Shown in pieces: positions 6,852-16,600 of a stretch of 45,052 nt of DNA. The notes under the pieces were generated by a model. That model was given only the letters and a program-made list of their open reading frames with translations. It was not told the origin of the DNA and did no database searches. The stretch spans positions 1 through 45,052 of IMG/VR virus record IMGVR_UViG_3300049927_000020. One strand, written 5' to 3'. This DNA comes from a virus. Positions within the stretch are counted from its first letter, which is position 1. The number at the start of each line of letters is the position of its first letter. The translations under genes and the position numbers were made by a program.

Positions 6852-6860
6852 ACCTTCACG

Positions 6861-6895
6861 GGGGGACATGGCCACAAGCTGTGTCCCCCTTTTTT
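6861..6895 (+). terminator. Rho-independent terminator after the capsid gene
   Basis: GGGGGACA pairs with TGTCCCCC around a 13-base loop and is followed by six T. Its place downstream of the major capsid gene equals that of the T7 late terminator. Confidence 0.9.
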
Positions 6896-6910
6896 CCTTT
6901 AGGAGCCTCC

Positions 6911-7516
6911 ATGCCATCGCAAGAACGGATGACCACGGACCTTGAAGCCGTGAATACAATGCTCGCCTGCGTCGGTGAATCCCCCATCGAATCGCTGCTT
7001 GGCGACCTCACCGCAAATGTTCAGATTGCCGTGGACCTACTGAGGAAAACCAGCCGGGGCATCCAAGCTGCTGGCTACCACTTCAACTCAGAAGAAGACT
7101 TTGAACTTTCCCGTGCGACTGACGGCACCGTCACCCTTCCTGGAAATACTCTCGACGTAGACCTCACTGTTGAGGAAGGTCAAGTAGATCTGGTGCAACG
7201 CGGCCTGAAGTTGTACGACCGTAAAAATCACACCTATACCTTCTCGTTCAACCCCCATGTGGACATCATCTTCTTTTTGGCATGGGACGAACTCAACGAG
7301 CCAAGCCGCCAGTACATCATGATCACTGCGGCCCGACTCTATCAAGACCAGACGGTTGGCTCACAGGAGCACCACCAGTTTGCACTTCTCGACGAGCAGA
7401 AGGCCCAGATCGTATTTGAGCAATCGGACGCCCGCAATGAAGACGCCAACATCTTCGACAGCGAGGACATGGCCAGCATCGTTCGCCGCCGACGCCCCCG
7501 CCTTCTCAACTTCTAA
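6911..7516 (+). CDS. Tail tubular protein A (T7 gp11-like adaptor)
   Basis: The 201-aa protein (T7 gp11: 196 aa) forms the ring that joins the portal to the tail nozzle. Family features are the start A-V-N-T-M-L-A-C-V-G-E-S-P-I, the G-I-Q-A-A-G-Y-H-F-N segment, D-V-D-L-T-V-E-E in the beta region and the helix S-R-Q-Y-I-M-I-T-A-A-R-L-Y-Q. I use ATG 6911 after AGGAGCCTCC; an in-frame upstream start at 6881 would lie inside the terminator. It is the first gene after the capsid terminator and leads directly, nine bases on, into tail tubular protein B. Confidence 0.93.
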   Translation: MPSQERMTTDLEAVNTMLACVGESPIESLLGDLTANVQIAVDLLRKTSRGIQAAGYHFNSEEDFELSRATDGTVTLPGNTLDVDLTVEEGQVDLVQRGLKLYDRKNHTYTFSFNPHVDIIFFLAWDELNEPSRQYIMITAARLYQDQTVGSQEHHQFALLDEQKAQIVFEQSDARNEDANIFDSEDMASIVRRRRPRLLNF

Positions 7517-7525
7517 GGAGCCATA

Positions 7526-10201
7526 ATGTCTCTGGTATCTGACAGCATCCCGAATCTGATCCAGGGCATTAGCCAACAGGCCGACTCTCTGCGATCCAGC
7601 ACACAGCTCGAACTACAAGAGAATTGCTACTCCTCTCCGGTCGAAGGGCTCACTCACCGTCCCCCGATTGAACACCTGGCGAAAGTCTCCGACACGCCAC
7701 TCGACGATGCCTTCATGCACACCATCGACCGGACGGCTACGCAGCGGTACAAGATGATCTTGACCGATGGTGCAGTTCGCGTATTTGACCTGACTGGCGA
7801 CGAGAAGACGATCAACTACAATGACGAGACTCAAGTTCTGATCAGTGATGGAGACGCTGTAGCCAACGGGCAAGTGTACATCCTCTCACCGGCTCCCGGT
7901 GAAACGTCCATCGACTTCACAGCCTCCGGTATCGGAACGGCTCAGGTGAAGCTCCAAGGATGGGATGGCGTGGCCTGGAACGATCTGACCACGCGAACTA
8001 GTAATGGGACTACCACAGGCGTAGCCTTTGGCAGCTCGATCTGGATTCGTGGAGCCATCACCGCCTACACCTCTGGCACGATCACGCTCACAGCCACCTA
8101 CAAAGACACTCGCTATCTCCTCTCTAGCAGTCCTAAGTCTCTCATGCGGGCAGTCACAGTCGCGGACTTCACATTCATTGTCAACACCGAAAAAATCCCG
8201 GCCTTTACCGTCAACCTCTCTCCAGTGCGCAACCACGAGGGTCTGGTCTTTATCAAGAAGGGCGAGTACGGCAGCACGTATGAAGTGTGGATCAACGATG
8301 TTAAGAAGGCCACGTACACAACCAGCGCAACGGTTGTCGGCACACTGGCGACAACGAACATTGCGACGGAACTGTACAACGATCTGGTCGCCGCCTCGAT
8401 CCCAAACTTCACGTTCGCGTTGAAGGGTTCAGTGATCTGGGCTCAGAACACGGTTGCGGACTTCAAACTCCGAACCGTGGACGCACAGGCCGGGAACTCC
8501 CTGCAAGTATTCAAAGACAAGACGGCCCTGTTCTCAGAACTGCCAGCCGAATCCCCAGATGGGTTCCTCATTGCTATCGACGCGGACACCACGAACGACA
8601 AGGGGCAGTACTTCGTCGAAGCCGTCGTGAACCAAATCGGCGAAACCTTTGGTCCAGTGACCTGGCAAGAGTCATTGTCAGCAGGTATTCCCTACGCCCT
8701 CGACGACCACACAATGCCTTACGCCTTAGTGCGTGAGGAAGATGGGACGTTCACCTACCGCTCCATAGATTGGGGCGACCGCGCCTGTGGAGACGAGAAT
8801 ACGAACACCGATCCATCGTTCGTTGGCGTGACGATCAACGCCGTGTGCTTCTACAAGAACCGGCTTGGATTCCTCGCTGACGAGAACTTCATCTTTAGTG
8901 AAGTAGGCGAGTACTTCAACTTCTTCAGAACGACCGTCACACAGGTACTCGACTCCGATCCTGTGGACTCTCGACCGACGACCACGAAGGTCTCTATCCT
9001 CAAGCGCGTGGTTCCCTACAACAAGAACCTGGTGCTGTTCTCTGATACGACGCAATTCCTGATCCCTAGTGATACGCCTATGACGCCGAAGACCGTTCGG
9101 TGTGACGTGGTGTCCAACTACGGCGGACTCATGGATGTGCAGCCTGTGGACTCGGGGAAGTCCCTCTACTTCATGTTCAGCCGCGATAGTTATGAGGGTA
9201 TGAACTCCCTGGAAGTCAGCTCAACGAACCAGGACAAATACGAAGCGGAAGAAGTCACCGCGCACGTACCGGCCTACATCCCAGCAGGGGTGTTCTCTCT
9301 GTCGTGTTCAACCCTCGCCCACGTCTCGTGTATCTTGACGACGGGCGATCCTGATTCGATCTACGTCTACAAGACGGAGTACTCAGGAGACAAGAGGGCG
9401 CAGAACGCTTGGTTCCGCTGGAACCTCAATGATGATACGGCTTCGGCTGTGTCCATCTTGAGTGCAGACTTCATCGACTCCACCTTGTACCTGCTCACGC
9501 AGCGCAACGGTGAAGTGTTCCTTGAAAAGATCCAACTCATTCCGAAGCGAGTCGATCCGTTCCACACCTACGTAACCTTCCTCGACAGGCGCATTACAGA
9601 TGCAGAGCTGGTGAGTGCCGTGTACGACCTTCCAACAAACCGGACGGCACTGACGCTTCCCTACGACATTACTTCCACATCTACTGTGGTAGTGACACGC
9701 AGCGTATCCGACAACACTCCGTATGCCCTACCGGGGGCTCAACTCACGGTGACATCGGCAGTGGTGGGGCAACCCATCGTCTACGTGCGGGGGAACTTCT
9801 CGTCCAATCCATTATGGATCGGCCAGCGTTTCCTGGGCGAAGCACAGCTTAGTAAGATCTACGTGCGGAAGCAGTCCCCAACTGGCGGGACGACCATCGA
9901 AGCCGCCAGTATCCTTCAGCTCCTCAAGGGCTGGGTTGTCTACACAAACTCCGGGCCGTTTACTGTCAGAGTCACCCCTGAAGGGCGATCCTTTAGCGAT
10001 TACATCTTCACAGGGCGAGTCGTTGGTGACATTAACAACGTACTAGGACAAGTGGCTTTACGTAGCGGGCGGTTCCAGTTCTCCATCCTCTCGTCTAACG
10101 AGCGGGTGTTGATCAGTTTCCGTAGCAACTCTTTCCTCCCCTTTCAGTTGGCCTCGGTCGATTGGGAGGGGAACTATACCAAGCGAAGCCAAAGCCGATA
10201 A
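7526..10201 (+). CDS. Tail tubular protein B (T7 gp12-like nozzle)
   Basis: The 891-aa product is the nozzle that the genome passes through. The N-terminus is diagnostic: S-I-P-N-L-I-Q-G-I-S-Q-Q followed by L-R---Q-L-E-L-Q-E-N-C. So are the central A-V-C-F-Y-K-N-R-L-G-F-L and the S-E-V-G-E-Y-F-N-F-F-R-T-T-V motif at about residues 450-475. It is roughly 100 residues longer than T7 gp12 (794 aa). The extra length seems to fall in residues ~110-300, a Thr-rich beta region that may be an added domain. It follows gp11 with AAGGAGCCATA as ribosome site. Confidence 0.93.
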   Translation: MSLVSDSIPNLIQGISQQADSLRSSTQLELQENCYSSPVEGLTHRPPIEHLAKVSDTPLDDAFMHTIDRTATQRYKMILTDGAVRVFDLTGDEKTINYNDETQVLISDGDAVANGQVYILSPAPGETSIDFTASGIGTAQVKLQGWDGVAWNDLTTRTSNGTTTGVAFGSSIWIRGAITAYTSGTITLTATYKDTRYLLSSSPKSLMRAVTVADFTFIVNTEKIPAFTVNLSPVRNHEGLVFIKKGEYGSTYEVWINDVKKATYTTSATVVGTLATTNIATELYNDLVAASIPNFTFALKGSVIWAQNTVADFKLRTVDAQAGNSLQVFKDKTALFSELPAESPDGFLIAIDADTTNDKGQYFVEAVVNQIGETFGPVTWQESLSAGIPYALDDHTMPYALVREEDGTFTYRSIDWGDRACGDENTNTDPSFVGVTINAVCFYKNRLGFLADENFIFSEVGEYFNFFRTTVTQVLDSDPVDSRPTTTKVSILKRVVPYNKNLVLFSDTTQFLIPSDTPMTPKTVRCDVVSNYGGLMDVQPVDSGKSLYFMFSRDSYEGMNSLEVSSTNQDKYEAEEVTAHVPAYIPAGVFSLSCSTLAHVSCILTTGDPDSIYVYKTEYSGDKRAQNAWFRWNLNDDTASAVSILSADFIDSTLYLLTQRNGEVFLEKIQLIPKRVDPFHTYVTFLDRRITDAELVSAVYDLPTNRTALTLPYDITSTSTVVVTRSVSDNTPYALPGAQLTVTSAVVGQPIVYVRGNFSSNPLWIGQRFLGEAQLSKIYVRKQSPTGGTTIEAASILQLLKGWVVYTNSGPFTVRVTPEGRSFSDYIFTGRVVGDINNVLGQVALRSGRFQFSILSSNERVLISFRSNSFLPFQLASVDWEGNYTKRSQSR

Positions 10202-10212
10202 GGAGATCCCTC

Positions 10213-10683
10213 ATGGGTTTTGTACGGGCATACCGTTCTGGGGACGAATCAGATCTTGTCCCCAGACTTCGACGTGCAGACCTTCAGGAAATTCAGGCTG
10301 GCAGTGGACAAGATCCTCTGTCAGTCCTTGCAGCGGGGGCAGCGCAATCTGCCCTCGCCTGTACTGTGATAGGAAACTACGGCTACGTAGCCGCAATGTT
10401 TGGCATCGTAGACGAGGGAGAGTTCGGAAGAGTGTGGCTAGTTGGCTCGGACGAACTAGTCACCAAACCTTTAGTCCGTCAATTTTTGAGAGAGTGCCCC
10501 AAGTTCCTCGACGTGATGTGCCGTCCCTACAAGACCGTAGGTAACGTCATACTCGCTAGTAACTACGTCCACATTCGATGGCTAGCCTATATGGGCTTCA
10601 CCTTTCACAGGAGGTTAGAGAATTATGGCCTCCGAGGGGAAGCCTTTATCGAGTTTAGAAAAGACGTGCAAGCGCTGCCATGA
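10213..10683 (+). CDS. gp13-like virion protein (DUF2833 / acetyltransferase-like)
   Basis: The 156-aa product resembles the DUF2833 family of T7-like phages, a degenerate N-acetyltransferase fold found where T7 has gp13, a minor protein needed for virion assembly or ejection. Typical blocks are R-x-A-D-L-Q-E-I at residue ~20, A-M-F-G-I, V-W-L-V-G-S-D-E-L, R-Q-F-L-R-E-C and N-Y-V-H-I-R-W-L-A-Y-M-G-F. ATG 10213 follows AAGGAGATCCCTC. An upstream in-frame start at 10162 lies inside the nozzle gene. The last 59 bases overlap the next gene, an endonuclease. Confidence 0.8.
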   Translation: MGFVRAYRSGDESDLVPRLRRADLQEIQAGSGQDPLSVLAAGAAQSALACTVIGNYGYVAAMFGIVDEGEFGRVWLVGSDELVTKPLVRQFLRECPKFLDVMCRPYKTVGNVILASNYVHIRWLAYMGFTFHRRLENYGLRGEAFIEFRKDVQALP

Positions 10684-11062
10684 ATCGAAGAGCTTCTCGC
10701 AGTTCAATAAAGAGAAGCGACGATCTGACGGCTTCCATGGTGAATGTCGCCCCTGCCAGCGTATTCGTTGGAAGGCCCGCCCAAAAAATTCCACGGAGCA
10801 ATGCAGAGAACGTCACTTGAAAGAGTACGGACTAACACACGAAACATTTAAAGAACTGTTCGAAAAACAGGACGGAAAGTGCGCCATCTGTAAAACGTCG
10901 TCCTTTAGCGGACGTTCAGTGCATCCACATGTGGATCACGATCACTCAACTGGCAGAGTCCGCGGGCTCCTGTGTTCCAACTGCAATACGGCTCTCGGTA
11001 AATTTAGGGACTCCAGAGACATGTTACGAGCAGCCATCCAATACTTAGAAAGAGCAGGGTAA
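10625..11062 (+). CDS. Endonuclease VII-type HNH nuclease
   Basis: The 145-aa protein belongs to the recombination endonuclease VII / HNH group (PF02945-like). It has two zinc-type Cys pairs (C-K-R-C near residue 15, C-R-P-C near 42) and then Y-G-L-T-x-E-x-F-x-x-L. The catalytic unit is C-A-I-C ... H-V-D-H-D-H-S-T-G-R-V-R-G-L-L-C-S-N-C-N. In T4 this enzyme resolves DNA branches, while free-standing copies in other phages often act as homing nucleases. Here it is wedged between gp13 and gp14 genes, overlapping the former by 59 bases, with its own AGGAGG site. As the phage already has endonuclease I for branch resolution, I favour a homing or marker-exclusion role. Confidence 0.85.
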   Translation: MASEGKPLSSLEKTCKRCHESKSFSQFNKEKRRSDGFHGECRPCQRIRWKARPKNSTEQCRERHLKEYGLTHETFKELFEKQDGKCAICKTSSFSGRSVHPHVDHDHSTGRVRGLLCSNCNTALGKFRDSRDMLRAAIQYLERAG

Positions 11063-11084
11063 CTATACGTGTGAGCCAATAACC

Positions 11085-11654
11085 ATGGCGACGGTGATGG
11101 GCGGTGCAGCTATGGGGGGAGCGGTGACAAATATAATTGGAGCCAACACCACACGCCAGATGAACAAGGGCTACGAGAACGCCCAGAAGAATGCCCAGGA
11201 CGATCTGATCATCGAGAACCGTAAACGCGCCACGCACGACTATCTTCGTGAGGTACGCCTTGAACAACTTCAAGAATCCCAAGAGACCTCCTCTGTCTCC
11301 GAACAGTCGCAGGACGTTGCTAAGCAAGCTACTGCTGCTAAGGGACAAGCGGTGGCGTCTGCAGCAGAACGAGGTGTCGCCGGAAGAAGTCTTGATACGG
11401 TCCTGTCTGACTACGAGTTCCAACAGAACCAAGAGGTCGGGCGACTCCGCGTGAACCAAGAGATGAAGAACGAACAGCACGCCGAACAGATTGCCGGATT
11501 CAAAGACCAGTTCGATTACCGCGTAGCCTCCGTGAAACCCTACGTGCCCCGCGTCCAGCCCCCTGTCAATTACTTCGGCCCAATCTTTGGCGCCGTGAGC
11601 AGCATCGGACAAGGCGCAATGGGCGCAGGTGTCGGCAAACCCCCAGTACCATAA
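11085..11654 (+). CDS. Internal virion protein B (T7 gp14-like)
   Basis: The 189-aa protein (T7 gp14: 196 aa) is the smallest of the three proteins that leave the head and build the trans-envelope channel. The family look is clear: a Gly/Ala-rich N-terminal membrane-type segment (GGAAMGGAVTNIIGA), then a long charged, Gln-rich helix with A-A-E-R-G-V-A-G-R-S-L, and a Pro-rich end P-Y-V-P-R-V-Q-P-P. The ribosome site is weak (only GTGTGAG nearby). Next gene follows after 12 bases. Confidence 0.88.
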   Translation: MATVMGGAAMGGAVTNIIGANTTRQMNKGYENAQKNAQDDLIIENRKRATHDYLREVRLEQLQESQETSSVSEQSQDVAKQATAAKGQAVASAAERGVAGRSLDTVLSDYEFQQNQEVGRLRVNQEMKNEQHAEQIAGFKDQFDYRVASVKPYVPRVQPPVNYFGPIFGAVSSIGQGAMGAGVGKPPVP

Positions 11655-11666
11655 AGGATAACTCCC

Positions 11667-13682
11667 ATGGCAAGTTTGCCGACTCCAGACTCGATAGGGT
11701 CTCTTCCTAGGTCACGCACGGAATTGATTCCAGGTGCGCAGAACGTCTCCGTCTATCAGGGCGGCACGAAGGCCGATGTTCCTGAGCCTCCTCAAGAGAA
11801 CAGCCTGAGCCAACTTGCTGGTGCGCTTGCGCACATTCAGCCTACGCTGAACCAAGCCACAGGCTACGTCTCGGACATCAAGAAGCAGAAGGACTTGTCT
11901 GAGGGCGAGATCGCTGGGCAGAAACTCGCGCAAGACAAGAACGTCAAGGACATCAACGAAGCGGTATCAAAGGGGCTCCTGCCGGAAGGTGCGAGCCCGA
12001 CATTCAACTTCGCGGCCACGACCAATTTCCTCAAACTCCGTGGCGAACAGTCGCAGATGCGAGCACGCGAGGACTACTACGCCAACGCCGACCTTCGCAA
12101 CAGCGATGATCCCGCAGCGTTTGACAAGTGGTCTTCGAAGTGGGCATCCGACAACGCAACGGCCACTCTCACAAACGAGGATGGCACACCAAAGTACTCC
12201 GCACTCGAACTAAGTAAGTCCAACTTCAACGAGAGAGTTATCGATGGCCTGCGTGGAATCCACTCTGAGCATATTGCGCACAGAGTCTCCGAGAGAGAGA
12301 AGTTTGCCGAAGAGACCGCTGGCAACCTCGGAACCACGCGCCTCGAAAATCTACTCGGTACTGGAGACAATCTTATCGCACCGGAACAGCGAAACTACGC
12401 CAGCGTAGGACGCGCGCTCCAAGACGTGTACTACAACGCCACGACCGGCCAAGCTGCCTACGGCGGAATGAACAAGAGCAAGGCGAGTGTCGCCATGGCA
12501 GACATTATTCTGACCAAGGCGATCACCGAGAACGATCCTGGCATCCTCCAGATCGCGCAGCACATTCAGACTCCGGGTGGAAACCTCGCTGGCACCAAGT
12601 ACTTCAAGGACAAAGCGGACGATGCCCAACTCAAGATCGCTGGCACCGTCTACTCCAATGCGATTCGGAAGGATCAGATAGGGAAGATGAACGTCGAGGG
12701 CACCTTCGACCAGCGGATGGAAACCCATCGCACCAACTTCGAGTACACACAGAACGAGACACAGAAGAAGCGATACGTGGAAGCCGGAACAGCCAAGGCG
12801 CTGAACTACACCGATCTGAACCACATGACGCCGCAGCAACTTCAAGAGCAGACGGCAACCCTCAATATGATTCGCACCGTCGATCCAGACTCAGCCATGC
12901 AGTTAGAGAATAAAATCTCAGCGGCCCGCGATCACTCACGCACCACGGAGAACAAAGACAAGTTCCCGTTGGCTGAGATGGACACGTGGAACGCGATGCT
13001 GACAGATCCAGGGTCGCCGTCCACGAACAAGATGATCGACCAAGGACTCACGGACAAGCGATACGGCGGCGAGGAGTGGAGACGCCTACGCGCAGAGTCA
13101 GACAAGATGGGCCAAGATAAGATGAAGTTCGCGCACATCCTTGGCAACAAGCTGTACACGAACCTGGAAGAGAACGTCGGCAAGTCCGTCTACAAAGATC
13201 CTGAGCATCCAATGGGGGCCGAATCGGTGTACGCAGGCCAAGCCATGTTCGAATTTCGCATGAAGGCCATCGAGTACGCCACGAAGAACCCGAACGCCAA
13301 CGCAGTGGAAGTGGCGACCGTCATGGAGCCGCAGCTCGAATCTATCGCCAAGCGGTACAACCAAACTGCTGCTGGCCTCATTGATCAAGAACATGAGATG
13401 CAGAAGGGCCGACAGGCTGTCATAGACAACGCCCTCAACGATTCCAAGCCTGAAGTGAAGGCCGCACAAGCTGAACAAGTCAAGAAGGCAACAGTGCAGA
13501 CGGCTGCGATAAAGGCCCTCGACAAGGGGAAGGCCCCTTCTCCAGAAGCCGAAGTCAAGTTTGCATCATCGAAGAACGAGGCGAGTTATCAGTCGTGGAA
13601 GAAACGGTACGCCGGATCAATCCTCACCGATGCCGAGCTTCGGAAGACATTCAAAGAAGGTAAAACACCTACCTTCCAATAA
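11667..13682 (+). CDS. Internal virion protein C (T7 gp15-like)
   Basis: The 671-aa, largely helical, charged protein sits between gp14- and gp16-like genes and corresponds to T7 gp15 (747 aa), the periplasmic tube of the ejection machine. Order, size and the typical start (a short polar tail, then helices rich in Ala, Gln and Lys) support the call. It has no membrane segment, and I see no lysozyme or transglycosylase motif. The start has AAAGGATAACTCCC upstream. Confidence 0.82.
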   Translation: MASLPTPDSIGSLPRSRTELIPGAQNVSVYQGGTKADVPEPPQENSLSQLAGALAHIQPTLNQATGYVSDIKKQKDLSEGEIAGQKLAQDKNVKDINEAVSKGLLPEGASPTFNFAATTNFLKLRGEQSQMRAREDYYANADLRNSDDPAAFDKWSSKWASDNATATLTNEDGTPKYSALELSKSNFNERVIDGLRGIHSEHIAHRVSEREKFAEETAGNLGTTRLENLLGTGDNLIAPEQRNYASVGRALQDVYYNATTGQAAYGGMNKSKASVAMADIILTKAITENDPGILQIAQHIQTPGGNLAGTKYFKDKADDAQLKIAGTVYSNAIRKDQIGKMNVEGTFDQRMETHRTNFEYTQNETQKKRYVEAGTAKALNYTDLNHMTPQQLQEQTATLNMIRTVDPDSAMQLENKISAARDHSRTTENKDKFPLAEMDTWNAMLTDPGSPSTNKMIDQGLTDKRYGGEEWRRLRAESDKMGQDKMKFAHILGNKLYTNLEENVGKSVYKDPEHPMGAESVYAGQAMFEFRMKAIEYATKNPNANAVEVATVMEPQLESIAKRYNQTAAGLIDQEHEMQKGRQAVIDNALNDSKPEVKAAQAEQVKKATVQTAAIKALDKGKAPSPEAEVKFASSKNEASYQSWKKRYAGSILTDAELRKTFKEGKTPTFQ

Positions 13683-13691
13683 AGGAAGTCA

Positions 13692-16600
13692 ATGGACACG
13701 TCCAAAGAAACTCCCATGGAGAAGTTCGATCCGACGTTAGAGACTACACCGTCAGCACCGGGGACATCCCCGGCTCCTGCCGTCACCCCAGATACCTCAG
13801 ACAACAGTGCTGGCGTCCTCGACACTCTCAAGGATGCTGGCAAGGGTGTCTTGGCCGGTGCCGAAGGTGCAGTGGCCGGTGTCAGACAGACAGCGCGAGG
13901 CATTGCGGATGCAACGGGCCTCTCTGATCTGATGGACGACCGTGAGACCAACGCTCAGCCTTTGGAGTCGAAGGCTCCGCAGCCGGAAGGCATCGCGGGA
14001 CAGTTGACTGCCAGCGTGACACAGGCCGCGCTTGGCTACGCAGTCGGCGGGGTTGCGCTACGTGCAGCCAAGCTCCCAGGCGTAGCTGGAGCCATGGCAC
14101 AGTCCGCAGTGGGAACTCCCCTCGTGGCGAACGCTGACCAAGAACGTCTCTCGAACACGCTCATGCAGTTCCCGTTTCTTGCACCCATCGTGTCTCCGCT
14201 CGCACAAGATCCCACAGACTCCGTGCTGACTTCTAAGGTGAAGGCCGGTCTGGAAGATGTGCTGGCCACAGGTGCAGCCGCTTCGGTGTTCAAGGGCCTG
14301 CAGCTCTTATATCTCAAGGCCGCTGGCAAAGGGGCGACCCCCTCTGCCGTGAAGTTGGAGAAGGAAGTTGCCGCCGAAGCTGCGACTCCCGCTTCTAAAG
14401 ACCTCACCCTCGACCAGGCCATTCCTACGAAGACAATCGAAACGCCAGGACAGAAGGTCCAAGGCTTCGAACAAGTCAAGCTGAACGACCTCTCATTCAA
14501 ACCGAAGGAGCACGCTGGCCCTATCAATCCAGCGAAGACGGCACAGATCGGCGAAGCGATTCAAACTGACACATCTAAGATGTCGCCTATCACCGTCGAG
14601 AAGAACCCTGATGGTTCATTGAACATTATCGACGGGAGACACCGAGTTGAAGCGGCCAAGGCACAAGGCTTCGATACGATTACCGCCAAGATGGTGGGAC
14701 AAGCCGACGCCCCAACCGCTGTGAAGCCTATCACGCTACAGACCTCGCCCACGGGCGACTCAGGTGTAACCCTGACGCCTGCGGCCTCTGCGAAGTTTCA
14801 GAATATCATGGAGAAGTTGGTGATCAAGGATGCCGTCCAAGGCATCTCGAAGCCAACTGTGGGTGTAGGGGAGAGTGCCGCGAAAGTCGGTGCTCCTCTC
14901 CGACAAGAGTTCAACCAATCCCCGGCCAACGTCCTCGAATCCCTCGCGCAGCTTGGGAAGTTGACGAAGACTGAACTGTCAAAAGCCAGCCCCGCGTATC
15001 GCTCCGTCGATGAGACGAAAGAGTTGGCCGCAATCATGGGCCAGGACCACGCCGAACTCTTGGCGAATCTCAAAGCCTCAAACGCGGGTCTCGAAAACAT
15101 AGACGCTATCGCCACTGGTGCGCGGCAGTACCTTCAGGTGAAGGGCGCCGAAATGTGGGCGACGGCGAGGAAGTCTACGATTTCTGGAGATCCAGAATCC
15201 AAGGCTCTCTTTGCGCAGCAGTTCACACACTTGTCCGAGTTTCAAGCGCAGCTCTCCGAAGTCACGACTCGATTGGGGCGCGGGCTCCGATCCTTTGGTG
15301 AAAGCGTAGGACCGTTCGATCCCAAGGCGATTGCCGCCAAGATGAACGATCCTGAGCAGGCTGCGAACCTGGCACGCATCATCCACGCCACAGACGGAAA
15401 CGTGGATCAGATCGCTCACGTCCTTAAGATGCAACAGTTATCCTGGTTTCAAAAAGCCGTGGGCACGCACAACGAATACTGGACCGGCCTCGGTCTCCTT
15501 TCGCGCTTGGCTACACAGACCGTCAACCTGTCGTCTACGGCTCTCAACAGCCTGATGGAACCGGCAGCGATGGTGGTTGGTGGAGTCGAACGAGGCATCA
15601 CCGGCAGTGGTTGGGCGGAAGCACGCGAAGGTGTAGCAATCTACAGTGGTATGCGCACGGCCTTCTTCGACTCAATGCACATGGCATGGCAAGCAGCCAA
15701 GACCGAACATGCGATCATCTCGCAGTCAGGGACGATGGAGCAGCCGACTAAGTATATCTCTGCCCTCACGTACAACATGAACCCCGCGAACATGCCGGGG
15801 AAGTTCATCGACCTCATGGGCAACATCACTCGTGCGTCCTTCCGTGGACTCACAGCGGGTGACGAATTCTTCAAGCAGTTGTCCTACCGCGCCAAAGTTT
15901 CAGCCACAGCCGCACGCGAAGCCGCAGACATGGTGAAGGCGGGCACGCTGGACAAGACGGGCATTGCTGATCATGTGGCGAAGGCTCTGCAAGCATCTAT
16001 TGATGAGCAGGGTGTTGCCAGAAGTTCCGACGCGCTCAAGTACGCGGAGAAGGCGTCATTCGTCAATGACCTGAAGGGCTCCACATGGGGCGACTACACG
16101 TCGATGGGCGAAGCGATGGCGCGACTCTCTAGTGCCAATCCCCTTATCCGTGGAGTCATCCTTCCGTTCATCAAGACTCCTACCAACGTCACTCGCACGA
16201 CGTTCGAGTACACTCCCTTGATTGGGCAACTGCGGAAGCAGTTCTACACGGACGTTGCGGCTGGTGGTGAAAAGCAAGCGATGGCGCTTGGTAAACTCAC
16301 GATTGGCTCAGGTATGTACATCGGTGCCGGTATGCTGGCCCTCGAAGGTCGCATTACAGGGGCTCCTCCAGCTCCCGGCGTAGTGGTGCCTGCCGGTTGG
16401 AAACCGTACTCGGTCCGCTTCCAAGGCATAGGCCAAGACGGGGGAGACCTTTTCTTGTCCTACCAACGTATGCAACCGTTCGGGGACATCCTCGGACTCA
16501 CCGCAGACTTTGCGAAGTCCACAGGCATGCTCGATGTTGATACACGGGAAGGCTTGGCTCACTCAATGAGTCTGGCTATTTCTAAACTTATGACGGCAGA

